Shown in pieces: positions 52,504-61,786 of a stretch of 64,000 nucleotides of DNA. The position numbers were made by a program, and so were the translations under genes. The notes under the pieces are model-generated. The model was not told the origin of the DNA. It saw only the letters and a list, made by a program, of their open reading frames with translations, and did not search any database. How positions within the stretch are numbered: the stretch's first letter is position 1; each line of letters opens with the position of its first letter. The stretch lies in the NCBI RefSeq assembly GCF_014282005.1, contig NZ_JACFTD010000009.1, forward strand, positions 48,431-112,430, read 5' to 3'. This stretch comes from Sporosarcina sp. BP05. GTDB taxonomy: Bacteria; Bacillota; Bacilli; Bacillales_A; Planococcaceae.

Positions 52504-53222
52504 GATTGCTGTGATAGTCCGGAGTTCCTCTTACAGTTTCGACGGTTGCCATCACAGTTACAGCAATTCCCCTTACAGTTTGATGAGTTGCCATCACAGT
52601 ATCAGCAGTTCCCCTTACAGTTCATCGAGTTGCCATCACAGTCTGCAGTTCCCCTCACAGTTTCGTCGGTTGCCATGACAGTCTCAGCAGTTCCCCTTAC
52701 AGTTTGACGAGTTGCCGTCAGAGTCTGCAGTTCCCCTCACAGTTTCGTCGGTTGCCATCACAGTATCAGCAGTTCCCCTTACAGTTTGACGAGTTGCCAT
52801 CACAGTTCGGAGTTCCCCTCACAGTTTCGACGGTTGCCATGACAGTCTCAGCAATTCCCCTTACAGTTTGACGAATTGCCATCACAGTCTGCAGTTCCCC
52901 TCACAGTTTCGTCGGTTGCCATCACAGTCTCAGCAATTCCCCTTACAGTTCATCGAGTTGCCGTCAGAGTCTGCAGTTCCCCTCACAGTTTCGTCGGTTG
53001 CCATCACAGTCTCAGCAGTTCCCCTTACAGTTTGACGAGGTGCCATCACAGTCTGGAGTTCCCCTCACAGTTTCGTCGGTTGCCATGACAGTCTCAGCAA
53101 TTCCCCTTACAGTTTGACTAGGTGCCATCACAGTTCGGAGTTCCCCTCACAGTTTCGACGGTTGCCATGACAGTATCAGCAATTCCCCTTACAGTTTGAC
53201 GAGTTGCAATGACAATTCGACG
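52504..53222. repeat. hierarchical tandem repeat (82-bp units of 42+40 bp)
   Basis: About 17 consecutive units alternate between a 42-base type (TTGCCATCACAGT, then CAGCAGTTCCCCTTACAG, then TTTGACGAG) and a 40-base type (TTGCCATCACAGTCTG, then CAGTTCCCCTCACAG, then TTTCGTCGG). Read on the minus strand, each half is two related ~20-base monomers, ACTGTRAGGGGAA and ACTGTSATGGCAAC. The order is thus a 20-mer, a ~41-mer and an 82-mer. Edge units (52504-52545; after 53203) are degenerate. Since 82 is not divisible by three, frames shift and stop codons interrupt; it is not coding. It lies between convergent znuA and menE. Confidence 0.92.
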
Positions 53223-53228
53223 GCACCT

Positions 53229-54674
53229 CTATTTCAAATCCACCAACTCTTTCAATTTGCGACGCAATAACTTATTAGATCCATTACGCGGTAGTTCATC
53301 AATGAAGTGAAATGATTTTGGCACTTTGTAACGCGCCAATCGCGCTTCACAATAAGCTATTAAATCATCTTCGGTTACATTTCCTGATACTACGACAAAC
53401 GCAACCGGAACACTACCCCACTCGGAATGGTCTTTTCCGCAAACGCCTGCCTCTCGAATATTCGGATGCGCTGCCAGTACATTTTCAATTTCAGCAGGAT
53501 AAATATTTTCTCCTCCTGAAATGATCAAGTCGGATCTTCTGTCAACAATATACAAATAACCTTCCGCATCGAGATAACCGATATCACCTGTCGGAAGCCA
53601 GCCATTTTCCAATGGATCTACTCCTTCAAAACGACCGATATATCCAGGTGTGACGTGCGGACCTCGTATAAATACTTCGCCTTTTTCACCTGGATTATCT
53701 GTATCTTTGATTTTGATTTGATTGAAAAACAACGGTTTGCCTGCCGAGCCCATTTTCCTCATCGCATCGCTTGCTGCTAAGGTCGCTGTTTGCGAACTAG
53801 TTTCTGTCATTCCGTACGTTTGGAGAACTGGGACATCAAGCGCTTTTGCCCGCTTCAAATAATCAATTGGAACCGGACCACCGCCTGCTAGCATCGATTT
53901 AAATGATGGATGTGCAACACTATTTTCTTTTTCCAGTTCACGCAGAACTTTGTCCAATGTAAGGGATACAACAGACATTCGTGTGACGGACCCATCCCCT
54001 ACCGCTTTCGCTGACTTGATGGCATCAAACTTTTCATGCAACTGAACCTCCATTCCGTAAAGTACAGAACGAACAAGAATCGAGAACCCGCTAATATGGA
54101 ATAAAGGCATCGCACAAAGCCAGACATCGCCTTCATCAAGCCCTAGGTTTAGAACAGACGACAGTGCACTCGAAACGTGATTACCTGCTGTTTGACGCAC
54201 CCCCTTCGGAAATCCTGTCGTGCCCGATGTATACATAATCGTAATGGTCCTGTCTGATTGCCAACTATCCTGAATGACAAATGGCAGTTCAGCACTGCCC
54301 TTAATCGCAGTAAACAGTAGCTGACGCACCGGTGTATCGGCAACAACACTACTCAGTTCATTCGACACAATAACCGTCGTCGCGCCTGAATCATCCAATT
54401 GATATGCGATTTCCTTTTTTGTCAATCGACTGTTTAGCATAACAATTTCAAGGCCTACTAGCATACATGCGTGAATGATGACCACCATTTCAGCATTGGA
54501 GGGCCCAAGTAATGCAATACGTTGCCCTTCATTTAAACTGTTCGCCCTCAATTTCCGTGCAAGAATTACCGCATCATCTTTTAACTGTGCGAATGTCCAC
54601 TTTTCCTCTTCGAACGATAAAGCTACTTTATCAGGCGTTAAATAAGCCCGTTGCATTAACCAATTTGGAATCAT
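53229..54674 (-). CDS. menE: o-succinylbenzoate-CoA ligase
   Basis: ANL-superfamily enzyme that activates o-succinylbenzoate with ATP and CoA in menaquinone synthesis. The 481 residues contain the AMP-binding loop IMYTSGTTGFPKGV, TYGMTETSSQ, GWLPTGDIGYLD with DRRSDLIISGGENIYP, and the late catalytic lysine in PRNGSNKLLRRKL. The start at MIPNWLMQRA fits the family N-terminus and has GGTGATGGC upstream; an ATG five codons earlier is possible. Last gene of menF-D-H-B-E. An intrinsic terminator separates it from menB, so it may depend on read-through or its own promoter. Confidence 0.95.
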   Translation of the reverse strand: MIPNWLMQRAYLTPDKVALSFEEEKWTFAQLKDDAVILARKLRANSLNEGQRIALLGPSNAEMVVIIHACMLVGLEIVMLNSRLTKKEIAYQLDDSGATTVIVSNELSSVVADTPVRQLLFTAIKGSAELPFVIQDSWQSDRTITIMYTSGTTGFPKGVRQTAGNHVSSALSSVLNLGLDEGDVWLCAMPLFHISGFSILVRSVLYGMEVQLHEKFDAIKSAKAVGDGSVTRMSVVSLTLDKVLRELEKENSVAHPSFKSMLAGGGPVPIDYLKRAKALDVPVLQTYGMTETSSQTATLAASDAMRKMGSAGKPLFFNQIKIKDTDNPGEKGEVFIRGPHVTPGYIGRFEGVDPLENGWLPTGDIGYLDAEGYLYIVDRRSDLIISGGENIYPAEIENVLAAHPNIREAGVCGKDHSEWGSVPVAFVVVSGNVTEDDLIAYCEARLARYKVPKSFHFIDELPRNGSNKLLRRKLKELVDLK

Positions 54675-54693
54675 GCCATCACCATCCATTCAG

Positions 54694-54732
54694 AAAAAGC
54701 TGCCCGATTAGAGGCAGCTTTCTTAGTTTTTA
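54694..54732 (-). terminator. terminator-like hairpin between menB and menE
   Basis: AAAGCTGCC / GGCAGCTTT stem followed on the minus strand by TTCTGAATGG, and preceded by AAAAACTAAG. The T-run is short, so partial read-through into menE is plausible. Confidence 0.65.
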
Positions 54733-54742
54733 TCTAGTTTTA

Positions 54743-55561
54743 TCAAGGAAAACGTGGGAATTGTCCGAAGTCCGGTTTACGTTTTTCTTTGAACGCGTCA
54801 CGGCCTTCTTTCGCTTCGTCAGTTGTGTAATAAAGAAGTGTTGCGTCACCAGCCAATTGTTGAAGACCAGCAAGTCCGTCCGTATCCGCATTCATTGCTG
54901 CTTTGACGAAACGAAGTGCCGTAGGGCTCATGCCAAGCATCTCTTGACACCATTGAACCGTCTCGTCTTCCAGTTGTTCATAAGGAACTACCGTGTTGAC
55001 TAGACCCATGTCGAGTGCTTCCTGTGCGTTGTATTGACGGCATAGGAACCAGATTTCGCGCGCTTTCTTATGACCGATGATTCGTGCCAAGTAGCCCGAA
55101 CCATAACCTGCGTCGAATGAACCGACTTTAGGTCCTGTTTGTCCGAAAACTGCATTTTCTGCTGCAATCGTCAAATCACAAACGACATGAAGTACATGTC
55201 CGCCGCCGATTGCATATCCTGCAACCATTGCCACAACCGGTTTCGGTATAACACGGATTAGACGCTGTAAGTCCAAGACGTTTAGACGTGGAATTTCATC
55301 GTCCCCTACATAACCGCCATGCCCTCGCACGGATTGGTCTCCGCCTGAACAGAATGCTTTCTCGCCTTCGCCTGTTAATACGATGACTCCAATGCTTTGG
55401 TCGTCTCGTGCGCGTGAAAATGCGTCGATTAACTCCGATACCGTTTTAGGTCGGAATGCATTGCGCACTTCCGGACGGTTAATTGTTACTTTTGCAATCC
55501 CGCCATACTGTTCATATTTGATGTCTTCGTATGTACGTATCGTTTCCCATTGACGTGTCAT
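54743..55561 (-). CDS. menB: 1,4-dihydroxy-2-naphthoyl-CoA synthase
   Basis: Crotonase-fold enzyme that closes the naphthoate ring from o-succinylbenzoyl-CoA. At 272 residues it has typical length. Landmarks are [17 protein letters not shown], the oxyanion-hole region [58 protein letters not shown] and [19 protein letters not shown]. The initiator codon overlaps the menH stop codon by four bases. The sequence is very close to the Bacillus enzyme by eye. Confidence 0.97.
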   Translation of the reverse strand: MTRQWETIRTYEDIKYEQYGGIAKVTINRPEVRNAFRPKTVSELIDAFSRARDDQSIGVIVLTGEGEKAFCSGGDQSVRGHGGYVGDDEIPRLNVLDLQRLIRVIPKPVVAMVAGYAIGGGHVLHVVCDLTIAAENAVFGQTGPKVGSFDAGYGSGYLARIIGHKKAREIWFLCRQYNAQEALDMGLVNTVVPYEQLEDETVQWCQEMLGMSPTALRFVKAAMNADTDGLAGLQQLAGDATLLYYTTDEAKEGRDAFKEKRKPDFGQFPRFP

Positions 55562-56403
55562 AGTGACCCTCCTCGATTTTTCAACTCTGAAATATGCTTC
55601 TCTATCATTGTAGCAAATGTAGCCGGTTTTTCCACATGAATTGCATGTCCAGCATGTTCTATCGTTTCGTGACGGACATTAGGGAAATTCCTCTGCATTT
55701 CCCGGGAAATATTTACGAACTTCGTGTCGAGTTCCCCCGTTATGAGCAAAACCGGAAGATTGATTGTTCCTAGGCTCCCCCAATATGAAGATTGGCTGCC
55801 TGTTCCAATCCCACGTAAGCTGTTCGCAAGGCCGATTTCACTCTGACTAAGTCGTTCATTTCTCACAGACAGCTGTTTTTCTTCTGACAAAGTCTTCTGA
55901 GACGCGAACAAGGGAATATTTCCCCAAAAATCGATGAATGCTGGTAATCCGTCAGTTAAGATTCTTTCTGACAGCCGCCTGTCAGCTACTTGTCGTTCTT
56001 CTCTCTCCACTTTCGTCTTCAATCCTGGGGAAGAACTCTCGAGAATCAACGACGATACCCGATTCGAATGATGCACAGTATACGCTAGTGCAACGCGCCC
56101 CCCCATTGAATAACCAACTAAGATGAATTGATCAAGAGAAAGCTCAGTAAACAGTTCCTCAAGGTCCTCGACTTGCTGGTCCATGGAGTAGCGGTCAATG
56201 TCTTCCGGAATAGTCGATTTCCCATGTCCCGTCAAATCGACAGCTATTGTTCGGTAGTTCCCCTTGAGCAACTTTGTAATTTCACGCCAAGAGATGGTGC
56301 TCCCCGTAAAGCCATGTAGAAATACGATGGCAGGCAGATTCTCTTTACCTTGGATTTCCACATGCAGTTCAATTCCACGCACGTAGATAGTCTTTTCATA
56401 CAT
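55558..56403 (-). CDS. menH: 2-succinyl-6-hydroxy-2,4-cyclohexadiene-1-carboxylate synthase
   Basis: Alpha/beta-hydrolase-fold lyase that removes pyruvate from the MenD product. The 281 residues start at [10 protein letters not shown]; a TTG three codons earlier overlaps the AGG site. [11 protein letters not shown], nucleophile elbow [11 protein letters not shown] (serine near 101), acid in ITGELDTKF and the late histidine of [11 protein letters not shown] form a complete triad. It lies between menD (3' end seven bases from it or overlapping) and menB, coupled to both. Confidence 0.93.
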   Translation of the reverse strand: MYEKTIYVRGIELHVEIQGKENLPAIVFLHGFTGSTISWREITKLLKGNYRTIAVDLTGHGKSTIPEDIDRYSMDQQVEDLEELFTELSLDQFILVGYSMGGRVALAYTVHHSNRVSSLILESSSPGLKTKVEREERQVADRRLSERILTDGLPAFIDFWGNIPLFASQKTLSEEKQLSVRNERLSQSEIGLANSLRGIGTGSQSSYWGSLGTINLPVLLITGELDTKFVNISREMQRNFPNVRHETIEHAGHAIHVEKPATFATMIEKHISELKNRGGSL

Positions 56404-58108
56404 TATGATCAAGCCTGTCCGTGATTAGTGTCCATAGATCACGGTGAGCTTTCACATTCGCTTGACGATTTGTGAACACTTCAATAATACGTACCGGTTT
56501 TTCCTTCGCTTTAACTAGCTCCATTGCGAACTCTTCTGGCGTGTGAATTGCCGCATACTGCGCATCATACATCGCTGCAATATGGTCGAATGTTAAGCCT
56601 GTCGGTGTACCGAACAGTTCTTCGAAATGATTGCCTGCTTCAGCTTGTGGAAGATACGAGAATATTCCGCCTCCATCGTTATTGATAATGACAATGGTCA
56701 AATCTGCCTCGTGGAAACGAGTAACAATCAGTCCATTGACATCATGCAAGAACGATAAATCGCCAATTAACAGCCATGTAGGTCGCTTTCTTGCCGCCTG
56801 GATACCAAATGCTGTTGATACAACGCCATCAATACCATTAGTCCCGCGATTTGCAAAAATTGTGATGTCCTTATCCGTCTTCCTGAAAAACGTATCAACA
56901 TCACGGATCGGCATGCTGCTGCCGCTTACGAGGTCGCTGCCTGTGGGAAGGTGCTCAAATAACATTTTTGCAAAGATCCCCTCATCGCCAGCAACACCCT
57001 CATAATTATCCGTAATCGCGGATGCCACGTCATTCGCCGCCGTCCACAACTTCGTATAAGAAGTCTTCGGTTTATCCACAATGATTTGCATGATTGTTTC
57101 GGATGAAGTCTGGATATGATGCGTCACGACGCCAAGCGAATCCCTGAATTCCGGCGATTCATCTACTGCAATAACTGTAGCTGGCCGTACTTTTTTCAAA
57201 TAAAGCGACAGCGGCTTCGCTACTGGCTGTGCACCAAAACGAATTACAGTATCAGGTACGGCTTTCTCTTTGAATACATCACTTTTTAATAACGCATCAT
57301 AATGATCGATACAAAGCGCAAGGCATTGTTCGGGCACTTCTGTGCGAAGATTCGATAGTGGGTCGCATAATACTGGCCATTTCAGTGCTTTGGCAAAGTT
57401 CCAAAATGCTGTTTTATCGAACCCTATCGGCATTTCACCTGCAATGATAAAGCCTTTTTCTGACGTTGCAAGCAACTGTGAAATTTGTTGGGCAATTGAT
57501 ACATCCAAGCTATCTACACTGTTAAATCGTTTTTGGAAAGTCGTTTTCGGCGTTTTCCTATCAAAATCGATAAGAAGCGGTTCTCGAAACGGCACATTTA
57601 AGTGAACCGGTCCTCGAGGGGCTGAAGTTGCAACTGACAATGCGCGACTGACATGCCGATCGATAAAGTTTTCGATATCCGGATTATTTTCAGCAAGCGG
57701 GAAATCTACACTGTATTTCACATGCTTACCATACATTCGGATTTGATCGATTGCCTGCGGAGCACCGACTTCCCTTAATTCATGCGGACGGTCTGCCGTA
57801 ATAACGATAAGCGGGATACGGGCATAATACGCTTCTGTTATAGCAGGATGATAATTCGATGCCGCGGTACCTGACGTACAGAGAAGGACGACAGGATTAC
57901 CTGATGCCTTAGCCAAACCTAGTGCGAAATAGGCAGCCGATCGTTCATCGACTTGCATATAGACATCAAGGTCTTCCGTTGAAGCGAAAGCATAAGCGAG
58001 TGGTGTCGAACGAGAGCCCGGGCTAATAACTACCGCTTTCACATCCGCCATCATCAAAGCAGCCGTCATTCTTCGAACATAATCCGTCAAAACTGTACGG
58101 TTATCCAT
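56396..58108 (-). CDS. menD: SEPHCHC synthase (MenD)
   Basis: Thiamine-diphosphate enzyme that joins isochorismate with alpha-ketoglutarate-derived succinic semialdehyde. The 570 residues show VISPGSRSTPLAYAF, the glutamate in YMQVDERSAAYFALG that activates the cofactor, LCTSGTAASNYHPA, and the GDLSFLHDVNGL...NNDGGG block (GD...NN diphosphate/Mg2+ motif). Its start overlaps the end of menF by eight bases. Second gene of the operon. Confidence 0.97.
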   Translation of the reverse strand: MDNRTVLTDYVRRMTAALMMADVKAVVISPGSRSTPLAYAFASTEDLDVYMQVDERSAAYFALGLAKASGNPVVLLCTSGTAASNYHPAITEAYYARIPLIVITADRPHELREVGAPQAIDQIRMYGKHVKYSVDFPLAENNPDIENFIDRHVSRALSVATSAPRGPVHLNVPFREPLLIDFDRKTPKTTFQKRFNSVDSLDVSIAQQISQLLATSEKGFIIAGEMPIGFDKTAFWNFAKALKWPVLCDPLSNLRTEVPEQCLALCIDHYDALLKSDVFKEKAVPDTVIRFGAQPVAKPLSLYLKKVRPATVIAVDESPEFRDSLGVVTHHIQTSSETIMQIIVDKPKTSYTKLWTAANDVASAITDNYEGVAGDEGIFAKMLFEHLPTGSDLVSGSSMPIRDVDTFFRKTDKDITIFANRGTNGIDGVVSTAFGIQAARKRPTWLLIGDLSFLHDVNGLIVTRFHEADLTIVIINNDGGGIFSYLPQAEAGNHFEELFGTPTGLTFDHIAAMYDAQYAAIHTPEEFAMELVKAKEKPVRIIEVFTNRQANVKAHRDLWTLITDRLDHNV

Positions 58109-59486
58109 TCAGTTTTCCTCCAAGCGCCCGCATAACAGGTCTGAATTTCACCCATGTTTCATCGTATTCTATTTCTGGTTTAGAATCTGCTACAATTCCT
58201 CCACCAGCGTACAAGTACGCACTATCGCCGTCGAGAAGTGCAGAACGGATTGCCACAGCAAATTCACCATTTCCAGCAGTATCTGTCCAACCAATTGGTG
58301 CAGCATAATAACCCCGATCTAAGTTTTCCTCAGAACGGATCATTTCCATTGCTATATCAGTTGGGACTCCGCCTAGGGCCGGTGTCGGGTGAAGTGCTTT
58401 AACCAAACTGAAAATATCAGTCCCTTGTTCAACTTTTCCTTCAACTGGCGTAAACAAATGCTGAATATCACGGACTTTCATCAATTTCGGTACTTTCGAA
58501 ATTTTGATGTCCGTGCAAAATGTTTTAAACACTTGTGAAATCATATTAACGACATATTGATGCTCTTCCCGATTTTTTCTATCTTCAAGAAGTTCATCGC
58601 CAAGTTCGCGGTCTTCGGCTGCCGACTTACCTCGTTTAATGGACCCCGCGACACATGCGGAATACGCTCGGCCATTTGATATTTCAATTAAACGCTCAGG
58701 TGTAGCACCGAAAAACAATTGGCCATCTTTTTGCAATCCAAAGTGATAACTTTCCTGCTGTTCATTGGATATATGATGTAGTGCAGTGACAGCCGGTACT
58801 TCATCTGCAAAATTAAGTTTTACCGAACGTGCTATTACCACTTTTTCAGCTTCACCATTATTAATTTTCTTTGTGACATCCGCAACGGTTTCCATATAAT
58901 GTTCTTTCGAAAGTTCCTCTATTGACACGACTTTCGGTTTTGTAAGCAAAGCGGATTCCTCGACTTGTGCGATATGAATTAGACGATCTCTTTCATCCCT
59001 TAACTTTTCAAACTGTTTTGCCGCATCGTCGCTCTTTGTTACAAGGTTAATGGAAATTTCCGTCTTGCCATTCGTAATCGACAACTGGAAAGAAGGTACA
59101 ACGAAATGAGCAGATGGAAATGCATCCCACTCTGATTGCTTAACACTTTTCGGATCAAACGAGAAACCTCCAAAAAGAACAGGTTCCCGGTCATTTTCTT
59201 CTTTAATAAGCGCACTACATAACTTTTTCCAACTTGTTGAAATATGTGTGAAACGATCACCCGTTCCATCGCTTGTTAATACCGTAGCATGTCCAATTCC
59301 AACAAGCGTTAATGTTTTATCTGCATTTTGCCAATAGAAACGTTCATCTTTATAACACGAATCCCCTGCTTCGAAAAACGCAAGTGGTGAAATTCGCCCC
59401 GCATCGACAGTTTCTGTGAAAAAGCGCAACTCATTCTGCCTAACTTTTAATTGAGATTCACGGGTAGCGGTCAACTTCCGATTCAT
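58101..59486 (-). CDS. menF: isochorismate synthase
   Basis: Chorismate-utilising enzyme that commits chorismate to menaquinone. It has 461 residues from MNRKLTATRES, with GGAGGG six bases upstream; the frame extends six codons further to a less likely ATG. Blocks typical of the family are VVIARSVKLNF, FFGATPERLIEI, SACVAGSIKRGKS, the EEHQYVVNMI glutamates and LHPTPALGGVP. The lysine of the KVVIAR block and the glutamates indicate an active isochorismate synthase rather than anthranilate synthase. First gene of the men cluster, divergent from menA. Confidence 0.95.
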   Translation of the reverse strand: MNRKLTATRESQLKVRQNELRFFTETVDAGRISPLAFFEAGDSCYKDERFYWQNADKTLTLVGIGHATVLTSDGTGDRFTHISTSWKKLCSALIKEENDREPVLFGGFSFDPKSVKQSEWDAFPSAHFVVPSFQLSITNGKTEISINLVTKSDDAAKQFEKLRDERDRLIHIAQVEESALLTKPKVVSIEELSKEHYMETVADVTKKINNGEAEKVVIARSVKLNFADEVPAVTALHHISNEQQESYHFGLQKDGQLFFGATPERLIEISNGRAYSACVAGSIKRGKSAAEDRELGDELLEDRKNREEHQYVVNMISQVFKTFCTDIKISKVPKLMKVRDIQHLFTPVEGKVEQGTDIFSLVKALHPTPALGGVPTDIAMEMIRSEENLDRGYYAAPIGWTDTAGNGEFAVAIRSALLDGDSAYLYAGGGIVADSKPEIEYDETWVKFRPVMRALGGKLNG

Positions 59487-59650
59487 TATATTCCCTCCGT
59501 ACATTCATTCGACTGATTAAGTGTATATACCTATATTCTATCATACCGAATTCGCGTCGTTTCAGCACATAATAAGCAGTCCATATGTTCAGTCCACCCA
59601 TTTTGGAGTACAATGGATAGGGTCATTAAAAGGATAGGGAGAGAACAATA

Positions 59651-60562
59651 ATGCAACAGACAATAAAAGCGGATACAGGTTGGCGTATTTGGTGGCAGCT
59701 TACACGTCCACATACACTTACAGCAGCTTTTGCACCTGTATTTCTCGGTACAATGATTGCACTAACTTACGGGAAAATACATTTCCCTTTATTCTTCGCC
59801 ATGCTCATCGCAAGTGTCTTCATCCAAATGGCAACGAATATGTTCAATGAGTATTATGATTTTAAAAGAGGGCTTGATACAGAACAATCAATTGGTATCG
59901 GCGGTACAATCGTCCGTAATGGCGTAAAACCAAAAACCGTGTTGAATCTTGCCTTTATGCTTTACGGGATTTCCGTCCTTATCGGTATTTATATATGTAT
60001 GGAAACCTCGTGGATGCTCGCAGTCGTCGGTATCCTGTCAATGATGGTCGGCTACTTTTATACGGGAGGACCGTATCCAATCGCCTACACACCATTCGGG
60101 GAACTATTTTCCGGTGTTGTCATGGGAATGCTACTCATTCTTATTGCATTTTATATCCAGACAGAAACAGTAACGACAGAAGCAGTTCTGCTATCCATCC
60201 CAAGTATGTTGCTTGTGGCAGGTATTATGCTGGCAAACAATATACGTGATTTGGAAGGCGATAAGGTAGGCGGGCGTAAAACACTTGCTATTCTCGTCGG
60301 CCGCTCCAATGCAATTACAATCCTAATGCTATTTTTCATCATTTCATATGGCTGGATTATTGCAATGGTTGTCTTTGGACATCTTACGCCATGGGCACTG
60401 CTTGTATTTCTTAGTGTCAAAAAACCGGCTATGGCGATTACCGTGTTCCGAAAAAATCACATTCCTATACATGTGATGCCCGCGATGAAAAACACTGCAG
60501 TTACGAATACTTTATTCGGATTACTATTAGGTATCGGAATACTCATTGGACATCTACTCTAA
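59651..60562 (+). CDS. menA: 1,4-dihydroxy-2-naphthoate polyprenyltransferase
   Basis: UbiA-family integral membrane prenyltransferase that attaches the isoprenoid tail, giving demethylmenaquinone. The 303 residues have about nine membrane helices. The first Asp-rich motif is NMFNEYYDFKRGLD (about 58-71), the second NNIRDLEGDKVGGRKT (about 197-212). AGGGAG precedes the ATG. It is divergent from menFDHBE, placing the membrane step beside the soluble ones. Its stop codon is the first base of an exceptionally long terminator hairpin. Confidence 0.95.
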   Translation: MQQTIKADTGWRIWWQLTRPHTLTAAFAPVFLGTMIALTYGKIHFPLFFAMLIASVFIQMATNMFNEYYDFKRGLDTEQSIGIGGTIVRNGVKPKTVLNLAFMLYGISVLIGIYICMETSWMLAVVGILSMMVGYFYTGGPYPIAYTPFGELFSGVVMGMLLILIAFYIQTETVTTEAVLLSIPSMLLVAGIMLANNIRDLEGDKVGGRKTLAILVGRSNAITILMLFFIISYGWIIAMVVFGHLTPWALLVFLSVKKPAMAITVFRKNHIPIHVMPAMKNTAVTNTLFGLLLGIGILIGHLL

Positions 60563-60617
60563 CTACTAAAACGCCCGAAGCATCGATTTACGTCGATGCT
60601 TCGGGCGTTTTAGTAGT
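60562..60617 (+). terminator. very long perfect terminator hairpin after menA
   Basis: A 25-bp perfect stem (60562-60586 with 60593-60617) around a 6-base loop; the centre reads GAAGCATCGA-TTTACG-TCGATGCTTC. TTTT lies inside the right arm. It begins with the last base of the menA stop codon. Confidence 0.85.
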
Positions 60618-60743
60618 CGCATGTTTAAATGATTCGAAATAAAGGGAAGTGTAGTAACGACAGTCAATAATCTTTACTTTTGTTTGTTAAGCACAATGTA
60701 TATGAGCATACTATCGTTATTACTAAAAAGGACGTGACAATAC

Positions 60744-61466
60744 GTGTTGAATGATAAACAAAAAGCCACTCTTAAAAATGAGTTAAATGAAATGAAGGAA
60801 CATTTAACAATTACAGAAAAAGAAACAGATATTAAAGAAAGTGCGCAAGAAGATTCTGGCGAGCTGTCGATGTATGACAACCATCCCGCTGATTTAGGTA
60901 CAGAACTCTATGACAGAGAAAAAGACATGGCTCTGCACGTACATGCTGGCTCTGAATTAGGTAAAGTCGCAAGCGCCTTACAAGCGATGGAGGACGGTTC
61001 TTACGGGAAGTGTGAAGTATGCCAAAAAGATATACCATTTGAGCGGCTTGAAGCAGTTCCTTACACGACTCTTTGCATCGATCATGCGACGGAGCAAGAA
61101 GTACCCTACGACCCACCTGTCGAAGAGGACATGCTTACCATGGCCAACCCAAATTCATTTGCTGGAGCAGCCCGAGATGGCGAAGACAGCTTCCAGGAAA
61201 TCGCAAAATCCGGAACATCAGAAACCCCTTCCGATTTCAGCGGGGATCGCGATAACTATAATACGTTATACGACAGCGAGATTTCAGACGGGGCAACCGA
61301 AGAAATTGAAGAATTCACAGGTACCGATATAAATGGAAAATCACGCGGATTCATCAGATCCGATGCCTCTGAGAAATATGAAGCGGAACTGGATGATGAA
61401 GGAGTCGAATCCCCTCTTGGAGACATTCCTTATCATGAAAAAGACAGTTATATTGAGGATAAATAG
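60744..61466 (+). CDS. yteA: YteA-family DksA/TraR-type zinc-finger protein
   Basis: A 240-residue cytosolic protein. An N-terminal helical hairpin (LKNELNEMKEHLTITE) and the DNHPADLGTELYDREKD segment precede a TraR/DksA-type finger, CEVCQKDIPFERL to LCIDH. It is CxxC...CxxH, with histidine as the last ligand as usual for YteA. The C-terminal half is acidic and low in complexity. YteA is linked to sporulation/stress in Bacillus only by expression, as far as I know. The GTG start has AAGGACG upstream; the next TTG is equally possible. Confidence 0.88.
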   Translation: MLNDKQKATLKNELNEMKEHLTITEKETDIKESAQEDSGELSMYDNHPADLGTELYDREKDMALHVHAGSELGKVASALQAMEDGSYGKCEVCQKDIPFERLEAVPYTTLCIDHATEQEVPYDPPVEEDMLTMANPNSFAGAARDGEDSFQEIAKSGTSETPSDFSGDRDNYNTLYDSEISDGATEEIEEFTGTDINGKSRGFIRSDASEKYEAELDDEGVESPLGDIPYHEKDSYIEDK

Positions 61467-61786
61467 AAGTGAAAGAAACTCCTAAAGCTATTTTTGGTAA
61501 CCCGTTAAGTTTAGAGGTACTAAACTTAAAATAACACCGCACATATCAAAACAAATAAAACTAAATACAAGTATAAATTAGCATTGCTTTTAGCAGTGCT
61601 TTTTTCATTTGTTTATCGAAGTATTCCAACAGTAAAAGGGAATTAATTATTAACGTGGACAAATTATTGAAAGATGCAGGTTTAAAATTCTATATAGTAT
61701 CAGTGAACTGTTTTGCAACTTTCTCAAACAGAATTCGTTTAAATTCTTAATAAAGAATTCATCAGCTTTGGGAATGAGGGGTAAAT
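61467..61786. other. intergenic stretch with hairpins, no intact gene
   Basis: Contains a 10-bp stem TTAAGTTTAG-AGGTA-CTAAACTTAA (61505-61529), possibly the yteA terminator although the T-run is poor, and an AGCATTGCT/AGCAGTGCT hairpin with TTTTTT at about 61579-61608. A 31-codon frame (MDKLLKDAGLKFYIVSV...) at about 61664-61750 has no good ribosome site and is probably not a gene. Confidence 0.45.

Noticed and set aside
52454..53088. Serine/histidine-rich repeat proteins in the tandem repeat (frames at 52454-52678 and 52876-53088)
   Set aside because: The 82-base period shifts the frame every unit, the frames lack ribosome sites and stop within a few units; the resemblance to protein repeats is a by-product of DNA repetition.
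52504..53222. CRISPR array
   Set aside because: Units are contiguous and all similar. There are no unique spacers between identical direct repeats and no cas genes nearby.
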